Positions 1-8,709 of a DNA stretch of 41,132 nt are shown here, one piece after another. The position numbers and the translations under genes are program-made. The notes below the pieces were generated by a model. The model did not search any database and was not told where the DNA came from. It worked only from the letters and a program-made list of their open reading frames with translations. The stretch spans positions 1-41,132 of the forward strand of contig JAFUEE010000190.1 in NCBI GenBank assembly GCA_017464085.1. The letters run 5' to 3'. The DNA comes from Pseudomonadota bacterium. GTDB taxonomy: Bacteria; Myxococcota_A; Bradymonadia; UBA4248. The stretch's first letter is position 1. Every line of letters starts with the position of its first letter.

Positions 1-72
1 ACCTTCCGTCCAGCCGGAATCATGACCTTCCGTCCAGCCGGAATCATGACCTTCCGTCCAGCCGGAATCATA
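1..72 (-). repeat. 24-bp in-frame tandem repeat in the Rpn gene
   Basis: Three copies of a 24-bp unit lie at 1-24, 25-48 and 49-72; the last differs by one base (H to Y codon). On the minus strand each unit encodes HDSGWTEG (first copy YDSGWTEG). The array continues off the left edge, so its copy number is unknown. A unit of eight codons keeps the frame whatever the copy number. Confidence 0.95.
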
Positions 73-870
73 AGCTTCTTTCTTCATATCAATAATTGCC
101 TGACACATGTCTATTTTCTCCTCCTTAAAAGTTATGTTCAAATCCGCGTGAGTACATGCCTGAATTGCCAACGCAGCATCATAAGACATCGCTTTAAATC
201 TCGGATTCTTTAATACAAAATCCTCCAACCTTTCTTTATCCTTCGCATACCTGATACAACCAAAGACTTCGTGCAGCTCAGTGCCGAGCTTTCCCAAGCC
301 TTTCTCATCCATACTAGCAGGAACCACAAGATTGATAAAGTGATTCGGCACAAATTGCTTCAGCCGCTCATCTGGAAAATCGATCATCTCATGAAGCGTC
401 CTCGGCCCATCCCAAACTTCAGTCCCCACATACAAGACAAGCGTAATGACAAGCTCCAAGCGGTCATCCTTGGCAAAGCGCGACAGAAATTCCCCAGGGC
501 TCTTCAGATCTTTTGCCACCAAATGCATCTGTGCCTTCTGGCGCATCCTCGCAAGCATTGCCAAACCATCATAAATCATGTTTCTCAACGGCATGGCATA
601 ATGGACTGCCGTCTGATTCTCGATTCCCAGCAAGACATACGTCGTGCCTCCAAGCCGATATGCCTTGAACACATCCCGCTGTCTGATTAGCTTTACCTGA
701 TTGCTTCCCTCTCCTATTGTCATATTAAACAGCCGATCAGCTGCCTCCAGCTTATCCGCCTCAATGACCTGCTCCCCATCATACACCCAGGCATTGAAGA
801 GATCCGCAAAGATATCCGGCCTGCCCATGAAACTGTTCAATACGCTGTCCTTGTCAATCTTGTGTCTCAT
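1..870 (-). CDS. Rpn-family PD-(D/E)XK nuclease/putative transposase (C-terminus outside window)
   Basis: The frame is open from an ATG at 868-870 to the left edge (290 codons, no stop), so the C-terminus is missing. An SD (TGGAGG) lies 5 nt before the ATG. The N-terminus contains GRPDIFADLFNAWV, the usual opening of the Rpn/PDDEXK_2 family, and IEADKLEAADRL. The nuclease core is visible as D66 (RQRDVFKA) and E84-x-Q86 (LLGIENQ), followed by AMPLRNMIYDGLAM. In the family these proteins are RecA-independent recombination-promoting DNA endonucleases; that role here is inferred. The C-terminal part becomes a run of an exact eight-residue repeat, like the Gly/Glu-rich tails common in this family. 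It is divergent from the lipoprotein gene at 1276 and stands alone. The family is certain; the biological role is not. Confidence 0.9.
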   Translation of the reverse strand, partial: MRHKIDKDSVLNSFMGRPDIFADLFNAWVYDGEQVIEADKLEAADRLFNMTIGEGSNQVKLIRQRDVFKAYRLGGTTYVLLGIENQTAVHYAMPLRNMIYDGLAMLARMRQKAQMHLVAKDLKSPGEFLSRFAKDDRLELVITLVLYVGTEVWDGPRTLHEMIDFPDERLKQFVPNHFINLVVPASMDEKGLGKLGTELHEVFGCIRYAKDKERLEDFVLKNPRFKAMSYDAALAIQACTHADLNITFKEEKIDMCQAIIDMKKEAYDSGWTEGHDSGWTEGHDSGWTEG

Positions 871-1275
871 GTATCCTCCAGTCGCGTTCAAGTGCACCAT
901 TCACACTCCCCCTAATGATGCCAATCAGTTCCGATTTGTGACACGCTGGATGTCGATTTTTTTGCGCCCTCTGTTTGCCGGTTCTCCTTCTCATAATCTT
1001 GAAGCCCCAGTACATCGACAAGCGCATGGATAAAGAACAATTCCCTGAATTTTACGTCAATTCGTAAGACGAACCGCCATCTGTGTGATATAATGTTCAA
1101 AGCGGTGTCCGGCGTATTGAAAATAGCCGGGCACAGAAGGGCGTATCGAGCGGCAGAGGCGCATCGCGTCTCTGCCAAGCGAGATAGCCCGAAAAAGCGG
1201 CGCAGTGCCGAAGGCTCAAGCCGCGTCACAAAAAAAAGAACAACAAATCCCACGATACACACAAGGAACCCCGAT
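871..1275. other. Divergent intergenic region with two hairpin repeats
   Basis: 405 bp between the start of the Rpn gene (-) and the start of the Cys-rich lipoprotein (+). It must carry the promoters of both, but I see no convincing -35/-10 pair. It holds two members of the TAT/ATA hairpin family (see 1105-1190). An in-frame upstream ATG at 1093 would extend the lipoprotein through these hairpins and put basic residues before the signal peptide, so I do not use it. Confidence 0.6.
1105..1190. repeat. Two TAT/ATA hairpins, the second with a nested stem
   Basis: Hairpin A (1105-1134): arms CCGGC/GCCGG extended by GTG/CAC across a T-G wobble, one unpaired G, inner TATT/AATA, loop gaa. Hairpin B (1139-1190): arms GGGC/GCCC, unpaired G, TATC/GATA, and inside it a second stem GGCAGAG/CTCTGCC. 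Both are in reverse orientation (G-TAT...ATA on the + strand). Confidence 0.75.
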
Positions 1276-4200
1276 ATGTTCACGCCGTCCCCAAAACACC
1301 TCGCCATATTGTGCCTATTGTGCGCCGCCGGCTGCAATAGCCAGCGAGAAGCGCCGAAAACCGAACAGTCACCTGCACAGGCACCGCAAGCAGCGGCGCA
1401 GCCCGACGCAGACGGTACAGCACCTAAAAGCGATGCGCCTGCCGCTGCAGAATGCAAGACCGGCTCGCGCTCGGACGACAACTGCATGTGCGGAAAAGCC
1501 ACCGTCAAGCTCGCGGATGTCGCGGATTGGGCGTGCGGCAACGGTTTCTGGCGATGTATGAATTCAAAGGGCTGCAAAAATGACGGCACCCCATATCCGC
1601 TCGGCGCTGACATGACTGAACATGGCATACAATGCGGCTCACGAGGCGATATCCCAAGCCTGGAAAGATTCGCTTGCGATATGGACAAAAGCGCCTGGAT
1701 CTGCATCAAGAAAGACTGCGACTGCCACGGGGTGGAAATCCAAAAGGGAGAGATGTGCCTGTCTAGCACCTGCCAAGGCCTGACACTTGAAAACAGCGAC
1801 GGCCTGGAGTGTTCCGAAAACGGCTGGAAAGTGCTCAAAGCAGGCGCTCATACGATCGGCGGCAAGGTTTATACACTGCCAGAAGGAATCGGCATAGGCA
1901 AAGGGATTTTTACATGTTCGGGGCACGAAACAAATCATCCGGATCACCCCGTCGAATATGAAATGCTCTGGGCAAATGTCTCGCAGTATGCATGCCGCGA
2001 AATAGGCGCGTCATGGAACCTAGGAAAACATTGGATATGCGAAGCAGACACATGTGAATGCGGCAACGATCAATGCAAAAAAGGCGAACAATGCGACAAT
2101 GGCAAATGTGTAGACCTGGTGCGCCCCTGCGAGACCGGCAACTGCCCATGCGGCAACGGCACTTGCATGAAAGGCGCGACATGTATCGACGGACACTGTA
2201 TCTGCGGTACGCCCGACGGAGATATGGTCCGGGAATCCAGCGATCCGGATGAATTCCCCATCAATATAAATGATAAATATTGGGTCAGCGATGAAGGAAA
2301 CATCGGGCGATATTCAAATCTCTATGTCAGCAACCGATATGGAGAGTTTACGTGCGATGAATACTTTGCCGAAGGAACATGCTACAGCTATACGTATTTT
2401 CCTAGATGTGAAAATGAAAAGGGCTGCCGAACAACAGACGGACGGCATTTCGATCACGGCTCAAGCCTCATCCATAGACAATCTTATCACATCGATGCCG
2501 GGTTTGACACCGTGCGCGTCACCACAGAGGATGGCACATGCGTCCTTCCGAGACACGACGACCTCAAGCGCAAACGCGACGCCGGCGATAATCCCAAAGA
2601 ATATATTTGTGATGAAGAGATATGCATGTGCGGCCAGGAAAAATGTTTTATGGGCCAGATATGCCGTCTCGGAAACTGCGAAGATGATATCTGCCATATT
2701 CCGGATGATCATAAATCCAAAGTATTTATAAAAGATGATCCGGATTGCTATGAAGACGATGATGATGAAATAGAAGACGACACGCGCGAACCAAAGTGCG
2801 AAGGCAAATGGATACTCGGCTATGATTCCATGAAATGCATAGGCGGGACGCGCTATTGCCGAGGTCTTGAGGATACAACTTCGAAACCCGCACCGAAAGC
2901 CCCTGAAGGATATCAGTGCCTAGATACAGATCAGAATCACAAAAATGCGCACAAATCCTGGACATGCAGCGCAGCAGAAGTCTGCCAGTGCGGGGGCAAA
3001 CCTTGTCCAAAGGGAGGGATTTGCATCGATGAAAAATGTATTGTGAAACATGACGACCAACCGAGTATAGATGAGAATAGTCAGTTAGAAAATAGCACTA
3101 TTGAAGATAACAAAGATACCAAGTTCCAAAATAATAAAGAGGAAGATAACAAAGACATCAAGGCTGAAGATAATAAACAAGAAGATAACAAAGACATCAA
3201 GGCTGAAGATAACAAACAAGAAGATAACAAAGACATCAAGGCTGAAGATAATAAACAAGAAGATAACACTGTCGGTACGCCTGCCATTAATGAGCCTTCT
3301 GTGAGATGTTATGATGCCTCGCCCGGTAAAGATTATGTCTGCAAACTCGTGATGAAAAGCACTGGCAGTTCCCCCCAATGGATATGTAATTTGCCTGAAG
3401 GCTGTCCCTGTAATGGCAAAACCTGTCCACAGAATGCCAAGTGCGATAAAGAAGGCATCAAATGTGGTGAATATCTGCTGCATGATAGCGACCCACATCA
3501 ATATGCCTGCACAAACAAAGGTGGCGAATTTTATGCGCAATGGATATGGGAATGTGTCGATCCCGCTGGATGCACATGCGGCAATCATCTTTGCAGGAAT
3601 TTTGAAATCTGCGAAAATAATACGTGCACATGCAATGGCACAATCATTCCCGGCCCCAATTATGTCTGTGAATACAACATACAGTATCATCCGGCATGGA
3701 TTTGCAAAGACCCAAATTCCTGCGAATGTCCCGGAGAATACAACAAATCTTCAGACAGTCCATGCTATCCAGAAATGCCTGCAAATACCGTCGTGCGCAA
3801 TGACGCCTATTACTGCGGTGATACTCCGATGCCAAAGGAGTATAGAGAATATCTATGCAATGAAGAACATCAGATGATATGCAACGAATCTTCGTGTATA
3901 TGTTCAGATGGCAAAACAAATTCAATCTGTCCGCAATATGCAATGTGTTATAAGGGAAAATGCCTGCACCCGGGCACAAAAAAACCGATGTCCCCCGATA
4001 GAGATGGCTATTATACAGAGGGACTGATGCGCATGTGCATGAAAGAAAAATGTATATGTAATGGCGCTGAGACGCCATGCGAAAGCGGTGAATACTGCAT
4101 GCTTGGAAAATGCGCTTCCCCAGTTGTCGTATATCAGAATGACCAGTACTTTGTGGGTGAATACACGTCATCCGATGAATGCCCAAGCCACGACGAACTT

Positions 4201-4605
4201 CCAGAATCGGAATATCCCGAATGGAAAGATGATTATCTTTCCTATTATTTTCATATTCAGGAAAGCAGCCGCCCTGTCTGTTCAAGCTGGGATTTTAACT
4301 ATAGTGAAACGCTTATATGCGGCCTGCCCTCCGGCTGTGCATGCGGCGATGTGCTATGTCCTTACGGCTCAGGCTGCGCATTTGGGAAGTGCATCTATGA
4401 TGAAAATGCCCGCGACGGCCAACCCATCGACAAAGACAACAACATTTCCTGCAAGATGACAACAATCAAAGCCCCGCGCCATGATTTCAAATGCGACGCT
4501 CTCGGATGGACATGCCAGGGCACAGACTGCCCATGTGGCGACAAAGATTGCAAAACCGGAGAAATATGCATCGCCTCCGGAACTTGCGCATCAGTTATAA
4601 AATAG
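1276..4605 (+). CDS. Giant cysteine-rich lipoprotein, about 12 CxCG modules
   Basis: The ATG at 1276 is chosen because it starts a lipoprotein signal peptide (MFTPSPKHLAILCLLCAAGC, lipid-modified Cys at residue 20) and has AAGGA 8 nt upstream. Mature length is about 1090 residues. The body is a chain of roughly twelve modules of the form C-x-CG-x(3)-C-x(2)-G-x(2)-C-x(2)-G-x-C, for example CECGNDQCKKGEQCDNGKC, alternating with longer segments that often hold a W-x-C core. The modules resemble small disulphide domains of the EGF/Dickkopf type, so the protein is probably extracellular or on the outer membrane surface. A low-complexity acidic/lysine linker (around residues 615-665) separates two Cys-rich halves and has lower GC than its surroundings. 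I do not recognise a specific function; adhesion or a structural surface role is a guess. Confidence 0.85.
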   Translation: MFTPSPKHLAILCLLCAAGCNSQREAPKTEQSPAQAPQAAAQPDADGTAPKSDAPAAAECKTGSRSDDNCMCGKATVKLADVADWACGNGFWRCMNSKGCKNDGTPYPLGADMTEHGIQCGSRGDIPSLERFACDMDKSAWICIKKDCDCHGVEIQKGEMCLSSTCQGLTLENSDGLECSENGWKVLKAGAHTIGGKVYTLPEGIGIGKGIFTCSGHETNHPDHPVEYEMLWANVSQYACREIGASWNLGKHWICEADTCECGNDQCKKGEQCDNGKCVDLVRPCETGNCPCGNGTCMKGATCIDGHCICGTPDGDMVRESSDPDEFPININDKYWVSDEGNIGRYSNLYVSNRYGEFTCDEYFAEGTCYSYTYFPRCENEKGCRTTDGRHFDHGSSLIHRQSYHIDAGFDTVRVTTEDGTCVLPRHDDLKRKRDAGDNPKEYICDEEICMCGQEKCFMGQICRLGNCEDDICHIPDDHKSKVFIKDDPDCYEDDDDEIEDDTREPKCEGKWILGYDSMKCIGGTRYCRGLEDTTSKPAPKAPEGYQCLDTDQNHKNAHKSWTCSAAEVCQCGGKPCPKGGICIDEKCIVKHDDQPSIDENSQLENSTIEDNKDTKFQNNKEEDNKDIKAEDNKQEDNKDIKAEDNKQEDNKDIKAEDNKQEDNTVGTPAINEPSVRCYDASPGKDYVCKLVMKSTGSSPQWICNLPEGCPCNGKTCPQNAKCDKEGIKCGEYLLHDSDPHQYACTNKGGEFYAQWIWECVDPAGCTCGNHLCRNFEICENNTCTCNGTIIPGPNYVCEYNIQYHPAWICKDPNSCECPGEYNKSSDSPCYPEMPANTVVRNDAYYCGDTPMPKEYREYLCNEEHQMICNESSCICSDGKTNSICPQYAMCYKGKCLHPGTKKPMSPDRDGYYTEGLMRMCMKEKCICNGAETPCESGEYCMLGKCASPVVVYQNDQYFVGEYTSSDECPSHDELPESEYPEWKDDYLSYYFHIQESSRPVCSSWDFNYSETLICGLPSGCACGDVLCPYGSGCAFGKCIYDENARDGQPIDKDNNISCKMTTIKAPRHDFKCDALGWTCQGTDCPCGDKDCKTGEICIASGTCASVIK
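3142..3258 (+). repeat. 39-bp in-frame tandem repeat (3 copies) in the lipoprotein linker
   Basis: Three nearly identical 39-bp units (3142-3180, 3181-3219, 3220-3258) are followed by a partial fourth. Each encodes the 13-residue unit EDNKDIKAEDNKQ. One silent difference (AAC/AAT) marks the middle copy. The frame is kept, so changes in copy number would only change linker length. Confidence 0.95.
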
Positions 4606-4625
4606 TAAATCTATCTATATTTGTA

Positions 4626-4718
4626 CGCCTCGCTATTGCCTTACGGCAATACACGAGGCGCGCTCGCTTATGTGCTCGCTGCCTGTTGGCCGCTTGCGCG
4701 CATACAGCTCGCGTCCTC
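4626..4718. repeat. TAT/ATA hairpin plus a degenerate overlapping copy
   Basis: Between the lipoprotein stop and ligA. First hairpin 4626-4660: arms CGCCTCG/CGAGGCG, inner TATTGCC/GGCAATA, loop ttac, forward orientation (ATA followed by C). A looser copy (about 4655-4718) reuses GAGGCGCG as its left arm against CGCGTCCTC, with TATG...CATA-C inside and a long loop. The first may act at the 3' end of the upstream transcript. Confidence 0.65.
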
Positions 4719-4774
4719 TTCTTCCCCCCACGATATCACTCTTTAATGATATAAGTTCTCACCAAGGTAAATAT

Positions 4775-7081
4775 ATGGCAAAAAAAACAACACAGCGATC
4801 ACTATTTGACCTCACACATACCACAACAGAAAATCCCAAAGTGCCCGTTCTCTCCCCGGAAGAGCGACTGACGCGCGACCTGCCCACGCTTTCGCCAGAA
4901 GCGCTTGAAGCCGAAATCACCAGACATAATGCGCTTTATAACGCAGGCACACCCGAAATTTCCGACGGACTCTATGACAAGCTGACCCAAAGGCTCCGCG
5001 AGCTACGCCCCACAAGTTCCAAACTCGATGAACTCACAAGCCCCGATGTTGCCGACGTTTCATCGGGCAAAATCATACACGACAGACCAATGCTTTCACT
5101 CGAAAAAGCCGAAAAAGGCAAAGAGTTTGATCAAATCAAAGCCTGGTTAGGGCGATTTGAAAGCGACTTTCTGGGCACCCCAAAAATCGACGGCCTCGCA
5201 TGTAGCATCCGCTATGATGCAAAAGGCGACCTGATGATTGCCTCCACGCGCGGCGACGGTCATATCGGGGAGAATATTACCGCCAATGTCCGCTTTATCA
5301 ACGCAATCCCCAAACACATAGACATCCCAGGGCTCGAAGTGCGCGGCGAAGTTTATATGCCACTTTCTGCATTCCGAGCTTTCGATGGAGAAAAGAAGAG
5401 TGCGAGAAACCTTGCTGTTGGCGGTCTCAAACAAAAAGATGCGCGCGAAACGGCGCGCTATGGCTTGAGTTTTTTCGCCTATGAGGCGCTCGGCATGTCG
5501 TTCGACACTGATCTCCAAAAATTCGAGACTTTGCGCAAACTCGGCTTTCAGACAGTCAAGACAAAGCAGTTCATGCGTCAAGGAAACGAGGTTTCCAACG
5601 CGCTCATGAACGATATCCACAAATGGTGTGACGAGATGGCACAAGAACGCCCGACCTGGGATTTCGACGCGGACGGCCTCGTGTTCAAGGTCGATGACTG
5701 CCGCACGCAACAGTCGATGGGCTTTACCGATCATCACCCCAAGTGTGCAATCGCCTATAAATTTGCATGCGATCAGGCAGAGACAATCTTGCGCGCTGTA
5801 GAATGGCAAGTCGCCAAGGGCGCGAGACTCACGCCTGTCGCTGTGTTTGACGGTATCAGCCTCGCAGGCGCACTCGTCCAACGCGCCACACTTTCCAATG
5901 CCGAACAAGTCCGGGCTTTTCCCCTCAATGACAAAGACAGCGATGAAACCGCCCCGCTTCACATCGGAGACACCATCCTCGTATCTCGCCGGGGCGATGT
6001 CATCCCACATGTCGAGTGCTGCATCTCCACGCCCGAAGGCGCGCTGCCTGTCCCCATGCCTGACAAATGCCCTTCCTGTGGCTCCCCAATCATCGAGGAC
6101 GGAAAATTTTTACGCTGCTCAGATCCCGAAAATTGCCCATCGACCGGGCAGGCGCTCATTGAGAATTACACGAAAGTCGTCAACTGCATGGGCTTTGGGG
6201 AGAAGATCATTGCAAGTCTTTATGATGCCGGGCTCGCGAAAACGCCAGCTGACCTCTATCGCCTGACCCCGTCTGATATCGCCAGCGCGATCTCGCAATC
6301 GGATGATCCGGATGCCATTTTGCCCGGAAAGCTTTGCGATGCCATCCAGAGCACGCGCACGATGAATCTGGCAACTTTTCTCGAAGCGCTCTCCATTCCC
6401 TCCCTCGGGCATGTCACCAGCCGTGATCTCGCGGAACGCTTCAGCTCGCTTAATGAAATCCGCAATGCGAGCATAGCTCAGCTCTTGGAACGATTCGAAA
6501 GCAAAAACACGATTACGGACAAAAGCGCCCAATCCTATTTTAAAAAGCTGCACTCGAAAATACCCGAAATCGGCGAAACCACAGATGCTTATGTCAGCAA
6601 GTGTTTTCCCTCCAATTGGTCAATCATCAAAGAGACAATTGTCAAGATATACCCTGACGTTTCAAGCCTTTTGAGCGCAAGTCCGACCGAACTTCGGGAT
6701 TCAATGAATGAACTTAAAAAAAAGACCGCTACAGCCATTCATCGAGGCCTGACACAACGCAAAGCGCTCATCGAAGACCTGCTTCAGTTCGTCACCATCG
6801 AACAGGCATCAGCAGAACAAAAGCCCGCAGGCGGCCCATTTGCCGGCATGACATTCCTGTTCACGGGATCGCTCGAATCCATGAAGCGCGAAGAAGCACA
6901 GGCGCGCGTCGAAGCGCTGGGCGGAAAAGCCGCATCAGGCGTATCCAAGACGCTCTCCGTCCTCGTTGCCACTTCGAGCACGAGCAGCAAATGGCGCAAA
7001 GCGCAGGAACTCAACGAAAAAGGTGCAGAGATCAAGCTGTGGACAGAGGCCGATTTTCTGAAGGCGCTCGAAAACGTCTAA
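4775..7081 (+). CDS. ligA: NAD-dependent DNA ligase LigA
   Basis: Seals nicks with NAD+ as adenylate donor in replication and repair. The start at 4775 (MAKKTTQRSLFDL) has AAGG 7 nt upstream; an in-frame upstream extension runs through hairpin sequence and is rejected. 768 aa, longer than the usual roughly 670. The adenylation domain has the lysine motif KIDG (K137) and RGDGHIGENIT. An OB-fold segment (GDTILVSRRGDVIPHV) is followed by a four-Cys zinc finger (C432, C435, C448, C454), helix-hairpin-helix repeats, and a C-terminal BRCT domain (from about residue 690, FAGMTFLFTGSLESM). Extra length lies at the N-terminus and between the HhH region and BRCT. Residues 7-11 (QRSLF) resemble the beta-clamp-binding consensus QL(S/D)LF. 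The sequence is divergent, but all key residues are present, so it should be active. It converges with tilS. Confidence 0.95.
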   Translation: MAKKTTQRSLFDLTHTTTENPKVPVLSPEERLTRDLPTLSPEALEAEITRHNALYNAGTPEISDGLYDKLTQRLRELRPTSSKLDELTSPDVADVSSGKIIHDRPMLSLEKAEKGKEFDQIKAWLGRFESDFLGTPKIDGLACSIRYDAKGDLMIASTRGDGHIGENITANVRFINAIPKHIDIPGLEVRGEVYMPLSAFRAFDGEKKSARNLAVGGLKQKDARETARYGLSFFAYEALGMSFDTDLQKFETLRKLGFQTVKTKQFMRQGNEVSNALMNDIHKWCDEMAQERPTWDFDADGLVFKVDDCRTQQSMGFTDHHPKCAIAYKFACDQAETILRAVEWQVAKGARLTPVAVFDGISLAGALVQRATLSNAEQVRAFPLNDKDSDETAPLHIGDTILVSRRGDVIPHVECCISTPEGALPVPMPDKCPSCGSPIIEDGKFLRCSDPENCPSTGQALIENYTKVVNCMGFGEKIIASLYDAGLAKTPADLYRLTPSDIASAISQSDDPDAILPGKLCDAIQSTRTMNLATFLEALSIPSLGHVTSRDLAERFSSLNEIRNASIAQLLERFESKNTITDKSAQSYFKKLHSKIPEIGETTDAYVSKCFPSNWSIIKETIVKIYPDVSSLLSASPTELRDSMNELKKKTATAIHRGLTQRKALIEDLLQFVTIEQASAEQKPAGGPFAGMTFLFTGSLESMKREEAQARVEALGGKAASGVSKTLSVLVATSSTSSKWRKAQELNEKGAEIKLWTEADFLKALENV

Positions 7082-7157
7082 GATATCAGCCAGTTTTCTG
7101 GGGGAACTCACCATCTTGTGGCATAAATGAAGAGGGTTCCCCGCAAACCCCGGAACA

Positions 7158-8558
7158 CTATCTCCATATTACGGAAACTGCCAGGCAAGGCATGCCGGCA
7201 CGCGCCGGGGATGCTTCGAGCGTGCGCATGCCGCCGAGCACCCAGAGCGGTGTATTTCCTGCGCATAAGACGGGCCAGTTCTGCCGCCAGGCATCGGGAA
7301 CGCCCTGACTGCGCAAAGCTTCCCTCGTCTTACAGAGATTGCCTGTCGCGGTGCGAAGCTGCGGAAACTCACAGGCCGGACGAATCATCAGCTCGCCGCA
7401 AAGCGTCTCCGCATCGATATAAATAGACGAAGTCGTGTTTTTAAGCGGCGTTTCAGGGACCATCTTAAAGCATGTGAGCTTGCAGAGGTTCCACACATTG
7501 ACCTCTGTCGCGGGCAAATCGAGTTTGAGTGCGAACCTATTTTCAAAGTTCATATTATTCCTCCAGACTGAGATCCCATCGCGCGACCACCCGATTGCAA
7601 TGCATCCGTCTGCTGCGATGCGCCAGCTCTGTTTGCGTGCAGAAATCATTTCGAGCGCGCGAGCGATGAAGGCGGCATCGGGGCAATGCCCGGCAAACAC
7701 GCTTCGCGCCGCATGCCGAAGCACCTGGGATTGCGCAGCCTCCCCAAGCGATACCCAACAAGCCCTTGGGCAGAACCAAGCGCCATCATAGATCATGCAC
7801 TCGTGCGCGATGCATTCCGAGAGCGCGGAAACCGCAACCGCATCACGGCCAATATTGATCAGCGAACGGTACAGGCATTCTGGCGAAGATGCGCACTGTT
7901 CCAGGGAGGGAAGGACTTTGTGCCGGATAAAATTGCGCCGGTATTTGAGAGACTGATTGGAGGGATCTTCCACCCAAGCGATGCCGAGTGCAGTGAGCGT
8001 CTGGCAGATGTCGCGTTTTCCGACCGCGAGCATTGGCCTTATAAGCGTGATGCCGTTCTGAACGCGCTTTGAGGAAAGCGTCAGTCCGTCGATGCCACAT
8101 CCGCGCCCCAAGCGCCAGAGCGCAGTTTCGAGATTCTCATCGCCGTGATGCGCGAGCGCAAGCGCCGCACTGTCCACCTCAGCCAACGCTTTCATAAAGC
8201 ACTCGTAACGCGCCTCGCGCGCCTGCGCTTCCACATCCGAGTCGGGCAGACGCTCCCAGCTGAGATCAGTCTGAATAAACGGAATGCCGAGCAGCTGTGC
8301 CAGATCGCGCGAAACACGTGCATCCGCGTCATCGCCTTCGCGGAGGTGGTGACGGATATGGTGCGCGCGAAGCGTGATTTCAGGCGCATTCTGTTTGACA
8401 AATGCCCAAAGCAGCACCGTCATGCAGACACTGTCCGCGCCGCCAGAAAGCGCCAGATCGATATGACGGATGCCGCGCAAGAGACCGGCATCGCGTATGA
8501 ATTGAGCCACACGAGCGTACAACGGGCATTGAATGACTTGAGAATACAGAGTCTGCAT
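7158..8558 (-). CDS. tilS: tRNA(Ile)-lysidine synthase TilS
   Basis: Attaches lysine to C34 of the tRNA-Ile CAU anticodon so that it reads AUA; essential in most bacteria. 466 aa from the ATG at 8558 (MQTLYSQVIQCPLY). A longer frame to 8735 exists, but it translates hairpin repeats and overlaps prs, so it is not used. The N-type ATP pyrophosphatase P-loop SGGADS is clear (LALSGGADSVCM), followed by HHLREGDDADARV and the TilS-typical RRNFIRHKVLPSL. The C-terminal domain ends with a KTREALRSQGVPDAWR segment and WVLGGMR, as in full-length TilS. No strong SD is visible before the ATG. It lies downstream of prs on the same strand, separated by three hairpins, so cotranscription is possible but uncertain. 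Confidence 0.92.
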   Translation of the reverse strand: MQTLYSQVIQCPLYARVAQFIRDAGLLRGIRHIDLALSGGADSVCMTVLLWAFVKQNAPEITLRAHHIRHHLREGDDADARVSRDLAQLLGIPFIQTDLSWERLPDSDVEAQAREARYECFMKALAEVDSAALALAHHGDENLETALWRLGRGCGIDGLTLSSKRVQNGITLIRPMLAVGKRDICQTLTALGIAWVEDPSNQSLKYRRNFIRHKVLPSLEQCASSPECLYRSLINIGRDAVAVSALSECIAHECMIYDGAWFCPRACWVSLGEAAQSQVLRHAARSVFAGHCPDAAFIARALEMISARKQSWRIAADGCIAIGWSRDGISVWRNNMNFENRFALKLDLPATEVNVWNLCKLTCFKMVPETPLKNTTSSIYIDAETLCGELMIRPACEFPQLRTATGNLCKTREALRSQGVPDAWRQNWPVLCAGNTPLWVLGGMRTLEASPARAGMPCLAVSVIWR

Positions 8559-8598
8559 CGAGAAAACCGCACATACACAGACGTTCGTCAGAACATCT

Positions 8599-8692
8599 CC
8601 GGCGCGTATCGCAGATAGCGCCGGCAAACGAGCCGTATGCGCAACGCGCATAGGGGAGTAAACGCGGCGTATCGGCCAAAGGCCGATAGCCG
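8599..8692. repeat. Three tandem TAT/ATA hairpins between prs and tilS
   Basis: 8599-8624: arms CCGGCGC/GCGCCGG, inner TATC/GATA, loop gca. 8632-8655: inner TATGCGC/GCGCATA, loop aac, short imperfect GCC/GGG arms. 8665-8692: arms CGGC/GCCG, inner TATCGGCC/GGCCGATA, loop aaa. All carry an unpaired G before TAT on the + strand. Read along prs/tilS mRNA they have the ATA-C orientation and lie just after the prs stop. Confidence 0.8.
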
Positions 8693-8709
8693 AGTACATC
8701 AATGCGCAT

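Noticed and set aside
1093..1275. Upstream start for the giant lipoprotein
   Set aside because: It would translate two hairpin repeats and bury the signal peptide; the ATG at 1276 has an SD and a lipobox.
5147..6010. 287-codon minus-strand ORF in ligA
   Set aside because: Antisense of a confident gene in a GC-rich region, no family features.
7100..7142. Terminator between ligA and tilS
   Set aside because: GGGGAA/TTCCCC pair with a loop of 30 nt and no T-tract; too weak.
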